This document shows, in pieces, positions 12,742 through 23,740 of a DNA stretch of 64,000 bases; position 1 is the first letter of the stretch; each line of letters opens with the position of its first letter. The position numbers and the translations under genes are program-made. The notes under the pieces are model-generated. The model made no database searches. It was not told the DNA's origin and saw nothing but the letters and a program-made list of their open reading frames with translations. The stretch comes from Burhinus oedicnemus (Eukaryota > Chordata > Aves > Charadriiformes > Burhinidae). The stretch covers positions 5,491,889 to 5,555,888 of the forward strand of contig VFFE01007605.1 in NCBI GenBank assembly GCA_008921705.1, given 5' to 3'.

Positions 12742-13904
12742 CTTTGCTCTGTCTGCAGCTTATCAATGATCTGAAGCATCCTTTCAGCTGGGACTACGAC
12801 ACCAACTGTGACAAATTTACACCTGCTCTTTCATGCTGGTCTGCTCACTGCCTGCGGAGTCAGGAATTTTGTGAATTGAGCAAAATTCACCAGGCAGAGG
12901 GTAAAACTGGGTCTGCAGAAGGAAGAACAGCTATTCTCTTTTCACACTGCAGCTGTAATATACTCTTTGCAGGCAGGTGTGAGCTTCGCTTAGGGTGACG
13001 GTCACACCGAGAGGTCTGTTCAGCACAGAAATTAGCCACGGTGTGGTACAACCCCTCGAGTACACACAGCCACCCCGGCCCCGCGTGTTCTCCACCGGCT
13101 TGCTGCATCGCCCGTAAGCCCTGTACCCCGGTACAAAGGCAGACCCCTGGCTTGGCAGCCCCAATCCCAGTCATCAGGTTAGGACCAAGAAATGAAAGCG
13201 TGTCAGACCCAACAGAACAGAACCAAAGGGAAGGGGGACCTTGGGGGCAGTCTGCCTCGCTGCCGCTCAGAGCCTGGGGATTGCTCATGGGTATTGGTTG
13301 TGTGTGCGATGTCAGAGCAACTCCAGTCACGCATTTATGGGGTTTTCTCCAAGTAGACTGAGAAAATGATCTCACCTAACACCACCACTCCTTTCAGATC
13401 TACAGCTTTTCTCCCACCCATGGAGCATGTCACCACACTATGTTCATTAAACTGCTCTAAGCCTCAGCACCAGCGTTGCTGTAATTGCCACAGGCTAATA
13501 TTCTTTCTTTCTCCTCTCCTACGCACTTTTCTAATAAACCATGACTGTTACAAAAAATTTATTAGCAGACATTGTATATACAATCTCATGTTTCAGGGGT
13601 TTCAGCTTACACAAGCGCTACTTTACGCTTCGCACAGTATATTTTATTTAACAATGATAACATTTGCCCAGAGAAAGAGGACACTTGCGTCTCTTCTGTG
13701 TGAGTAAACCTGAGCCACAGACGCAGCAGCCTGTCTTCCGCTTCTGCTTTCAGCCCGCCCAGGCATCCCGTGGCCGCATCCCACGCACATTCCCTGTAGG
13801 CTCCAGGGAAAGAGGTTGAGTGCCTGGAAGGCTGCTCTGAGTCTCCGCCCACCACACCTGGAGAGGGGGCGGGAAACCTCTTCTACCATTCAAAAAGTAT
13901 TTCT

Positions 13905-16430
13905 TTATCAAGGGGAGGGCCACCAAGGCACATATATTGGTGGGAGCCTGTTACAGACCGCTCACCCAGGATGAAGAGGCAGAAGAAATATTCTATAAAC
14001 AGCTAGGAGAAATCTCAAGATTGCTAGCCCTTGTCCTCGTGGGGGACTTGAATTTACCAGATATCTGCTGGGAACACAATACAGCAGAGAGGGAACAGTC
14101 CAGGAGGTTCCTGGAGTGTGTTGAGGATAACTTCCTGACACAACTGGTGATGGAGCCAACTAGGGAAGGTGCCCTGCTGGACCTGTTGTTTGTAAACAGA
14201 GAAGGACTTGTGGGGATGTCATGGCTGGAGGCTGTCTTGGGCATAGTGATCATGAAATGATAGCTTTCAATTCTTGGAGAAGCAAGAAGGGGGGTCAGCA
14301 GAACTGTCACCTTGGACCTCTGGATGGCAGACTTTGGTCTTTTCAAGAGCCTGGTTGACAGAGTCCCTTGGGAGGCAATCCTGAAGGGCAAAGGAGTCCA
14401 GGAAGGCTGGATGTTTTTCAAGAAGGAAGTCTTAAAGACACAGGAGCAGGCCATCCCCGTATGCTGAAAAACAAGCCACGGGGAAAAAGACCAGCCTGGC
14501 TGAACAGAGAGCTATGGTTGCAACTCAGGGAAAAAAGGAGAATTTATGGCCTTTGGAAGAAGGGGCAGGCCACTCAGGAGGACCACAAAGATGTTGCGAG
14601 GCTATGTAGGGAGAAAATCAGAAGGGCCAAAGCCCAACTAGAACTTAACCTGGCTTCTGATGTTAAGAACAACAAAAAAAGTTTCTCTAAATACATTAGC
14701 ACCTTTAGTAGGTGGGGGTAGAAACACAATGACAAAGGAAGAGGAAAAGGCTGAGGTATTTAACACCTTCTTTGCCTCAGTCTTTAGAAGTAGGACCAGT
14801 TGTTCCATGAGTACCCAGCCCCTGAGCTAGTAGATGCAGGATGGGCGGAGCAGGGACCAGAATGAAACCCCCGTAATGCAAGGGGAAATTGTGAGTGATC
14901 TGCTACTCAGACATACACAATTCTATGGGGCCAGATAGGATACACCAGAGGTTTCCAAGGGAGCTGGTGGAAGTGCTCACCAAGACACTTTCCATCATTT
15001 CTCAACAGTCCTGGCTAACCGCAGCGGTCCCATTTGACTGGAAGTTAACAAATGTGATGCCCACCCACAAGAAGGGCCAGAAGGAGGCTCTGGGGAACTA
15101 CAGGTCTGTCAGACTGACCTTGGTGCCTGGGAAGGTTATAGAACAGATCATCCCGAGTGCCATTACGTGGCACATGCAGGACAACCAGGTGATCAGGCCC
15201 AGTCAGCAAGGCTTCATGAAAGGCAGGTCCTGCTTGACAAAGCTGATCTCCTTCTATGACAGGAAAGGCTGTGGATGTTGTCTACCTGGACTTCAGTAAA
15301 GCCTTTAACACTGTTTCCCACAGAATTCTCCTGGAGAACCTGGCTGCTTACGGCTTGGATGGGTGTACTCTTCACTGGGTAAAAACCTGGCTGGAAGGCT
15401 GGATCCAGAGTGGTGGTGAATGGAGTTAAATCCAGTTGATGGCCAGTCACGAGTGGTGGTCCCCAGGGCTCAGTGCTGGGGCTGGTTCTCTTTAATATCT
15501 TTATCAATGACCTGGACAAGGTGATCAATTGCACCCTCAGTAAGTCTGCAGACAATACCAAGTTGGGCAGGACTGTCGATCTGCTGGAGGGCAAGATGGC
15601 TCTACAGAGGGATCTGGACAGGCTGGATCGATGGGATGAGGCCAATGGTAGGAGGTTCAACAAGGTCAAGTGCTGAGTCCTGCCACCTGGGTCACAACAA
15701 CCCCATGCACGCCACAGGCTTAGGGAAGAGTGGCTGGAAAGCTGCCCGGCAGAAAAGGACCTGGGGGTGTTGGTCAACAGCCGGCTGAATATGAGCCAGC
15801 AGTGTGCCCAGGTGGCCAAGAAGGCCAACAGCATCCTGGCCTGTATCAACAATAGTGTGGCCAGCAGAAAGAGGGCAGTGACCATTCCCCTGTACTCAGC
15901 ACTACTGAGGCCCCATCTTGAATACTGGGTTCAGTTTTGGGGCCCTCACTACAAGACAGACGTTGAGGTGCTGGAGCATGTCCAGAGAAGGGCAACGGAG
16001 CTGGTGAGGGATCTGGAACACAAGTCTTCTGAGGAGTGGCTGAGGGAACTGGGGGTGTTCAGCCTGGAGAAAAGGAGGCTGAGGGGAGACCTTCTCGTTC
16101 TCTACAGCTACCTGAGAGGAGGGTGTAGCGAGGTGAGGGTTGATGTGTTCTCCCAAGTAGCAAGCAATAGGACAAGAGGAAATGGCCTCAAGTTGCACCA
16201 GGGGAGGTTTAGGATAGATATTAGGAATAATTTCTTCACCAAAACGGTTATCAAGCATTGGAACAGGCTGCCTAGGGAAGTGGTGGAATCGCCATGCCTG
16301 GAGGTGTTTAACAGGTGGGCAGACGTGGTGCTGAGGGACATGGTTTAGTGGTGGGTTTGGCAGTGTTAGGTTGATGGTTGGACTCGATGATCTTAAAGGT
16401 CCCTTCCAACCTAGACAATTATCTGATTCT
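13905..16430 (+). mobile_element. CR1 LINE, 2.5-kb 5'-truncated copy
   Basis: The largest transposon in the window. It begins inside the endonuclease domain, runs through the linker and reverse transcriptase, and ends with a typical CR1 3' UTR (GGACTCGATGATCTTAAAGG, then CTTCCAACCTAGACAATT and a degenerate ATTCT tail). A complete avian CR1 is about 4.5 kb, so ORF1 and the front of ORF2 are missing. The 3' end differs from that of the copies at 8995 and 40881 (ACTCGATGATC against AACTAGATGATG), so at least two CR1 lineages were active in this genome's history. The left boundary is approximate and no target-site duplication was evident. Confidence 0.93.
13937..16348 (+). pseudogene. CR1 ORF2 relic: endonuclease and reverse transcriptase, broken
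   Basis: In the intact family ORF2 encodes an AP-type endonuclease fused to a reverse transcriptase that copies the element into new sites. Here the endonuclease tail is visible as GDLNLPDICW (near 14044-14073), and its catalytic GHSDHEM box is at 14239-14259. That box is reached only after a one-base frameshift near 14240, because the upstream frame reads into a stop. Reverse-transcriptase pieces follow: GNYRSVRL (near 15092-15115), QQGFMKG (near 15206), YLDFSKAFNTVSH (near 15283-15321, another frame) and [11 protein letters not shown] (near 15488-15520). The core ADDT box has become ADNT at 15548-15559, which removes a catalytic aspartate. The C-terminal part is open at 15767-16348. Several frameshifts and stops make it inactive. 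Confidence 0.9.
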
Positions 16431-19400
16431 TTATTATTTGCTTCCCATCTTGGTCAAGTACCCAGTCTTTAGTCTAGGCTATAAAAGAAAGACAAAGGAA
16501 TAAAGAAAACCTGCAGCTTTTTGGTGAAAAAGAAAGAAGCCAATAATATTTTTTTAATATATAAAAAAGATTTAGATTAAGTTTGGGGTATTTAATTATT
16601 TCACTTAAGATTGGTTGTTCATTCACTAGTACTATTAACAACAAAGAAAAGAAAACCAGCTTCACTGGCAGTGCCAGGGAGGATACCTTCTTCACTTTGG
16701 TTCACAAATGATCAAGAAATAATGAGAAGAACTTAAGCATTAGAGTCTCAAAACTGAACATTTTCTCAATGTATAAGCGAGCCATATTTAACAGATGTCC
16801 AGGCCTGAACTTCACCATACTGGACTCTGATATAATCTGACATTTGCTTATGAAAAAAGATAAAAAGGTAATTGAGTCTTAAAAAAGTCTTTCAAAAATG
16901 AAAAGACAATTTGAAAGGAAGTACTGAAACATTTCATTCAAAAAACATTGAAATGGGATGTTTGACATTACCTGAATTTATCATCTCCTTAATGCCTTCA
17001 CCCTCTTAGAAATTAAGTTCTCAGCAATGACGGCATGATTACATGAAGCATTTTCATTTCAACTGATCTGCACTTTGACAGTGCTGTTCATCAGTTTTTC
17101 CAGCTAGCTCTACACATAGCACAAAAGTAGCTTTTAAAATTTTTTGGTGTGTTGTATGTAGAACAATAAGTACTAAATCTATTACCACTTCCAATTTTAG
17201 CTTTTGGGGAAGAGTTCTGGATGCCTGTGGAGTCCATGAGGATGTGTTTCCACATGCATGATGACAAAAGAAGCATCATAAACATGTCCACATCACGAAA
17301 ACATTAATTTATAGTTCTATTTGTTAGGATATAATGTATGAGAGTATTTTATTAGAGAAGCTTCAAAAATAAAACTATCATTAAACAAATCATACACTGA
17401 GGCATTGTTGTAAACAAAAAATTTCAGTGATGTATACTAAGCAATGAAAGTTTCTGATTTACATCAACTTCTTAGCTTCAGTCACTTAGCTGTTCATCAG
17501 TACTTGCCATCCTGGGGATGCTACCTATTTCTCTATCACAGGCAGCCAGAAAAATCTTTATATGTTTTTTTGACATTTCTTCTTCATTAACCAGGCTTAG
17601 AAGAGAAAATATTATCATCAGAGAGTGTCTCAAAAAGTTTTTGATAGGGGAGACAAAATTCCAAGAGCAAGCAAGTTTTAAAATATGTTCTCATATTTTG
17701 GCAATGGCATTTGAAATCAATATTTTCCATTACCTCTATAAATGGTGACGGAATGCAAGGTAACGTTTCAGCGCTCATATCTTATAGTCTGATCTATACA
17801 GAATATCTACTTTTTGAGGTCTGATTGCATTGATTCCTCATTCAACATACAAATGAGGCTATGAGTTCATTAAAAAAGGGAAAAACAATTGCGCAGTAGT
17901 TTATACTTGTCACTCAGGAGACTGAGTTAGATTTCAGCAAACTTACGAGCGAACAATAATTACGAGCATGTGCCCGCTTGTCTTCAGAAGCTGCATAAAT
18001 CTTTCTATAAAACCTGTTCCAGGTTTTCTCTAACTGTACTGCCTGAAACACTGAAATAGTGTCTCTTGGCTGCAGTAAAAACCAAGAGACACCCCAGCCA
18101 AACCCAACACACCTAATAATACTGCAAGATAAGTTTTCCTGACTTTCTCTCAGCAGCCACATTCAATGAAAACACAGCAATGCCGTGTTGCCTGCAACGC
18201 TCCTCCGAGGGATTTGTGGAGACAGAGGATGGAGGAATATTTTTGACAAAAGCATAAAGCACAGAGGAGCACGCCAGTCCTCTCTTTCTGCCTGTTCAAC
18301 AAATGTTTTTCTTGTACAATAGAAACCGAGCCTGAAAGGTTGAAGATTGGGAACCTGGAATTCATTTGCTATTTTAGGGCCATCCAAGGCACCGCTCTGG
18401 TGTTATACAAACATCCAGAGAAATCATACAGCGGGGAAGAACAGTCGATGAGGGACTAAATTCATATTACAACTCTCACCCAGTGTACATCCGAAGGAAA
18501 GAAAATCCTCCTACTGCTGACAACAGCTCAGGCAGTTTGCACTTGTGGTTTGTGATTTGCTCATTAAGATTCCTGGTACCTGGTAACAGAGATGTGTGGC
18601 TCAAACGGCCTCTCCCAGAGCGCTTTATGGCCAGCTTTTACAAACCACGAGGCTCGGAAAACATCATTACCAAAGACGGATTTCACTCTCGGGCACGGCA
18701 GTGCGGGAGTCGGGTGGCCTTCCCATCAGTACTGCTTGATACAACCACAAGGAAAGTAAATCCTGCGGCTTTTAAGGTACATTGCACACAGGTTTTAAGC
18801 ATCGTAACAGGAACTTGTTAAACTGTCAACTTTAGATGAAAAAAGCACCTATTTTTCACTCTTGGAACAAAGAGATGAAACACCAGAGAGAGGGATGGAT
18901 GATGTCTGAACCGAGATTTCAGGAAAGGCAGTTTAGTTTCCAGGGCCCAGGCTTTGACCTCTGATTTGAAGTTGACATCTGTCAATCCTGTTAGAGGCTT
19001 AGACTGATCTCATATTTAATGGGATTTAGATCTTTTGAAAATTCCAACCCCAACACACTCATGCAGAACATTAAAAAGATATCAGGTAGAAAGAATCTCT
19101 GTCATTGTAGAGCTGTGCTAATTTGGATTAATAAATCCGAGGGGAACACCCGTAAATCATTACCAATTTTGTACCCTTCTTTGCTGTAGGAATAAGGATA
19201 CCAATTTTTGAAATTATAGCAACCTGGAGGAACAACTTGAGACAAACCATCAGTACATAATGAATACAGCCGTGTCATTTCCAAGGCTCTGCATGAAAGT
19301 GAAAGAGATGCATTAGGTACCTTTGTGTCTTACATTACAGGAGTTCCAGTATACTCTGGGTAGCAGACTCCCAATACTTTTAAAAACTATGTCCTTGAAA

Positions 19401-20160
19401 AGGTAATGACTATGTCAGGCAATGAAGTTAAAATAAGAAATGTGAACGTAATAAAACACTATCCATGAGTCGCAGCAGGTGTCCAACCTTTTCACCTGCT
19501 GACATGCTGAAATGTCTTTTTTTCCAGAAGATAAGCTGTGAGAGATGACTATTCTGGAAATTACATTTTAGCTCCAATGAATCACATTTTCCAGCTTGAA
19601 ATAACTCACAGTGAAAGTACTATGTGCCCGAGGACTCTTCATTTCCAGAAATAATGCTTGGAGTGGCTGGGAGAAAAAATAAGGTTCCAGTGGCTCTAGG
19701 GATGCACGGATGTTATTTAGTTGTACCTCAAATTTTCCCCCAAAAGACCACAATCATCCTTGTATTTTTAATTTTCCAGAGACTTTAGCAAAGGGAATTT
19801 GTGCTCCCCTTTAAAACATTACCCCCAGATCATTGCAGATATCTCCTAACCCGCCATGAACTATCCAAAGTAGTCTGAGAAGTAATACCGCGTATCTATC
19901 CTCTCTTGCTAGCCATGCTTTATTCACAGATAACTCCATCTATTTTATTCTTTCCACCCACATAGCAATCACCTCACGCTTCTTCCAGGGGCTGCCCATT
20001 CCAGCTGGTTTGGGTCCCCCAGCAGTGACTGTCCCCCCACGTGCAGTGACACCCCCAGCAGCGCATCCTCCCAGAGCTGCCCACCAGCTCCCAGCCCTTA
20101 CCCACCCTTATCTGCATTGTAGCTCCGCTGCTACCTCCCTTTACACCCCAAAACACCTCA
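16431..20160. other. Intergenic DNA, no supported gene
   Basis: Mostly AT-rich sequence without recognisable repeats or exons. Short frames below about 115 codons occur on both strands. A GC-rich, proline-type low-complexity patch lies at about 19980-20130. Confidence 0.55.
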
Positions 20161-20439
20161 CTCGCCTTTCAACGCGACGCCCAGCACAGGCTTATAGCTA
20201 CGCGACATAACGCCAGTGTGGCGCTCGCTCCGGGGAGACAACTACAGGAACAGTGAACAGCAACACAGACAAATTGTCTCGTCTTGATGCTTCTACATAA
20301 TTTACCTTAAAACTTTCTTTCTATATGCTGCTTTCCCTTGTCTTCTGCATGTTCTACTGGTGATGGTAATTATGGTTTTAAACGCGAGATGAAAGGGACT
20401 TAGCTGTTTGCAGAAAATTATAGCACTTTATGTATTCAT

Positions 20440-20720
20440 GTAATTGAATGTTTTCCTTTTCTTGGATATTTACATGAGCTATTAATTTTATTTTCTTTTA
20501 GGTATGGAAGTTGGAGCTTCAAAATAATCATTTGTCTTGTTTATTTGTAAGAGATCCTCTGATTTAATTATTTATAAGAATTATGAATTAAGAATGATGA
20601 ATAAACATGCGTGACAATTAATAGATTCTTTGTTGAATTCTCATATGGAACCAGATGGTCTACTGAAGCATGTAAATAGATCATTTATTTCATTTGGAAA
20701 TCTGAATATTGAATAAGAAA
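20440..20720. promoter_or_regulatory. AT-rich block, candidate conserved non-coding element
   Basis: AT-rich but not simple-sequence DNA, with many homeodomain-like cores (GTAATTG, CTATTAAT, TTTAATTATTTATAAG, GAATTAAG, CAATTAATAG). There are no open frames of note and no match to the CR1 or LTR families seen elsewhere in the window. It resembles enhancer-type conserved elements of gene deserts. This is inference without a cross-species alignment. Confidence 0.25.
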
Positions 20721-23559
20721 TTAGATATTTGCAGTTAAAGACCCTACCAAATGTTAAAGATAATTCAGAACAGAATTGGGGAAGGGATTATACTCTGTCA
20801 TATGGAAATAAATCCAAGGGCCTCTTCAGAATGATCAGTATGGTTTAACACATGAGCTCATCACAAATGCTCAATATGCATGGAAGAAAAATATTTGTCT
20901 ATCTGAACCTTTTAATCATCACATTTTGCATCGGAAGTATTTGTTTTGTCTCACTAGCAGGCAAGCTGCTGACATAATATACAAACTTTACTGGTGGTTA
21001 TTAACCTCCAGTTTTTATGTGACTGCTTCAAACAGAAACTGTTTACAAGTTGATGACACTGGAATAAGTTGGAGTTGGATGGAAAAAACAAGACAAACTG
21101 AACAGCACCAAAGGTACGTTTGTCCTTTGACATGTCCGCATCACTGCTTTTCACGACACATGTTTAAGAAAAAGAAAGCAACACGTAGATGAAACCTAGA
21201 GGCTCAGCAAATGATGCTGCAGTGACATGTTTGCAAATAACCACAGCAACAACAGTCACTCAGATACCAGTCGCTGTGGTGTAACGGCTGAAGGGTACAC
21301 ACACGCCTCGAAGTCATTGATAAACTAACTCATGGATGCACTGCAAAACTGATTTTCACTGCCCACTTTAATAGTAGAAAAAGTAAATATGACTGTGACC
21401 TTTCCGCAGATCAGTAGAGTACCAGCACTCTAATTAATTGACTCTGTATATTATTCAGAATTCGTTATCACAGTGACCCCGGGAAAGGTAGTTTATGTAC
21501 ATGAGTAGAAAGAGCCAATTCTCATCTTGCTAAAACTGGTATAAATCAGCTACCAGTGAGCGTACGCCCGGGCTAAGCAGTGTAATTGAGAGGAGAAGCA
21601 GGTCCCACATCTGCAGCTGGCTCTTCCAGGGCATGGGGACGCAGAGGCCACCAGCCACACGCTGCCCCTCCAATCCGGATGCCGGAGATTCTCCCGCTGA
21701 GGTGGCACGATGCCATGCAGAGTACCGGGATGCTCCAGAGGTGGGTCTGCGGGCTGGGAGCCAGGAGAGCGGAGCAGAGGGAATTGCTCCGACCACAGGA
21801 CACCCGTTCAGCAGCTTAGCAGACGGATTTTTCTTAAATGGGAAGGAGGAAATTACTCCTGCGACTAAAGCTTTGTGAAGACTGTCTCGAGTTTAATATT
21901 TAAAAAGATCAGTTTTAGGTATATTAACACTTCTCAGCTTTCTCATGGAATAAAAGTTGATCGTGCATTTGCAGCGTAGCAAGGTGCCTGCGGGCACACG
22001 TGAGTTGCCGCGGGCACAGATTAAACCCTTACCTCGGCTTGCACCAGCCGTTTCCAGGGAACAGAATGGGAAAATGCCACTGATGAGTAAACCTAAGTTG
22101 GCTCTGGAGTCCAGGGGGGTTAATCCGGCTTTCCTGTGGTATGGCCAACATAAAGTAATCTTATTTTCTAGGCTAAGTATAAGAGAGTTTGGTACCTGGC
22201 ACCTTGTAAAAAGCCAGTGACTCTTTCTTGAGTGTTATTTCCTGGAGCCTGACTGTTCGCGATGGTCCTAGCAGGAACGTCCTGCCCTTCTGCAGAGAGT
22301 CATTTTCTTTGTTTTCTTTCCTCTGGTGTCTTACGATCTGGGTTACTTACAACAGCAGAATTAAATCCAGAGTTAGTAGCCTGTTGTAGCCCTCCCCTTT
22401 TAACTGGCCAGAATACCACCTAGTAAACCTTTGAACCTCTCCTTATTGCTGGAACAGGGTAGGAGGGAGGATGCCAAAAGAGTACCTGTGGTAAAGGCTG
22501 AGCTCCTCTCAAGTGCAAACAGGTATTACTGCAAGTATTAAATCTTCAGTCAGAGCCACTGTCGTTCTCTTATACTCTATCACTAGCTATAAATTAGATT
22601 TTATTACACTTAATGGCTGTAGCAGTTGTGTAGATTCAGTATCGTCTCTTTAGGTCATAATAGCCTGTAATGCAGTGTTAATTCTTCTTCCGTTTCAGCC
22701 CAGAACTTCAGTAGAGGAAAGCTAGTTAGTGCAGGCCTTAGCTGAGGAGGTACGCGGTGCATGGAAAGTGGCTGTGGCAGGGCAGGAGACCGATCCCAGC
22801 CTGCCCCGGTGGGGAGGGCGCTCTCCGCCCTGCCCCGGGCGCTCGGCAGGGCTCTGCTGCCCGAGCTGGCTGATGCCCAAAGGCACAAAATGCAGCTGGG
22901 GGATGACTTCATAAGCATTTTGAGTACAATTGCCCCATAGGCCTTTGACGTTTTTCTTCTGATTTTTTTTGAAGAGTGTGGACAGGAGTAATGTTATGTA
23001 CACACAAGCAAATAGCTTGCCTCTTCCTTCCGAGGCAAGAATTTCTCCACAATCAGGTGGAACCCACCTCTTAGAAAGAGCCATTTGTATTGGAAAATCT
23101 TAAGAGATCCTCTTTCTTCTGCACTTAGAGCTGCCTGTGCAAGTAGAGCTGCATTCTTTTAGAAGACAGAATTCTCTGGGGTCCTCCATACTGGACCTTC
23201 CACCATTGCACAATTAGTTTTCCAGTTACTCATTTAGGAATTTATGCATTTACTTTGCCATGAAGGCATGTATTCGCGTGCAAATTTCACATGAAATGTG
23301 AAGAATTGGACAAACGCCAAGACCAAACAGACAATTAAACTGCTTGATATTCCCCTTTTCCAGAGAGAAATTAAAAATGGCACAAGGAAGTTGAAAAAGT
23401 AAGTCCCCTTGATTAAGGTCTATCCCTCTGCTGAAAACATACAGATCCTGAAGTTCATTTTCTGCAAAGCTTAGCTCTTCAACATGACGAGCTTTGTTTG
23501 CTCTGCAGTCCCAACTTGCCTACCTGTGATATGCAATAACATTTGCCTGCTTCAAAGAA

Positions 23560-23697
23560 AATAATGATGTTTAATTAAGGACTGTTAAGCCACTTGAGAT
23601 GCTTGATGGCAAAGTTTATTCTTTATTATGAGAATAATCAGCCCTTAATGAGTAAAAATGCAAATTACTGCCAATAAATTCACACATGCGAGTCTCC

Positions 23698-23700
<3 letters not shown>
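23560..23700. promoter_or_regulatory. AT-rich block, candidate conserved non-coding element
   Basis: A compact segment just left of the long T tract. It contains TTTAATTAAGG, an octamer-like ATGCAAAT (near 23659) and TTAATGAG cores in non-repetitive context. ATGCAAAT is the classic POU-factor octamer. The regulatory role is inferred from motif content only. Confidence 0.25.

Positions 23701-23702
<2 letters not shown>

Positions 23703-23739
<37 letters not shown>
23703..23739. repeat. T37 homopolymer tract
   Basis: Thirty-seven uninterrupted T bases. It could be a pure mononucleotide microsatellite or, read on the minus strand, the poly(A) tail of an old retrocopy. The bases to its right do not show a nearby AATAAA on the minus strand, so a microsatellite is more likely. 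Exact length is unreliable in assemblies. Confidence 0.9.

Positions 23740-23740
<1 letters not shown>

Larger units (their letters stand above)
9451..13904. other. Intergenic DNA, no supported gene
   Basis: No recognisable exons. A C9 tract lies near 10410-10418. An AT-rich block at 10735-10905 and a purine tract at 12696-12741 are listed separately. Two frames of about 160 codons overlap on opposite strands at 12519-12998 and 12887-13375. One reads through the G tract and neither shows a known domain, so I treat both as chance. Confidence 0.55.
20161..23702. other. Intergenic DNA, no supported gene
   Basis: A short CpG cluster sits at about 20168-20236 (about nine CpG in 70 bases). It is followed by an AT-rich block at 20440-20720 listed separately. 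GC-rich patches occur at 21590-21800 and 22740-22870, with overlapping chance frames on both strands. No protein similarity is recognisable. Confidence 0.5.

Noticed and set aside
12519..13375. Two overlapping frames of about 160 codons on opposite strands
   Set aside because: One passes through the G13 tract in frame and neither has known motifs. Antisense overlap at this length is expected in GC-richer DNA.
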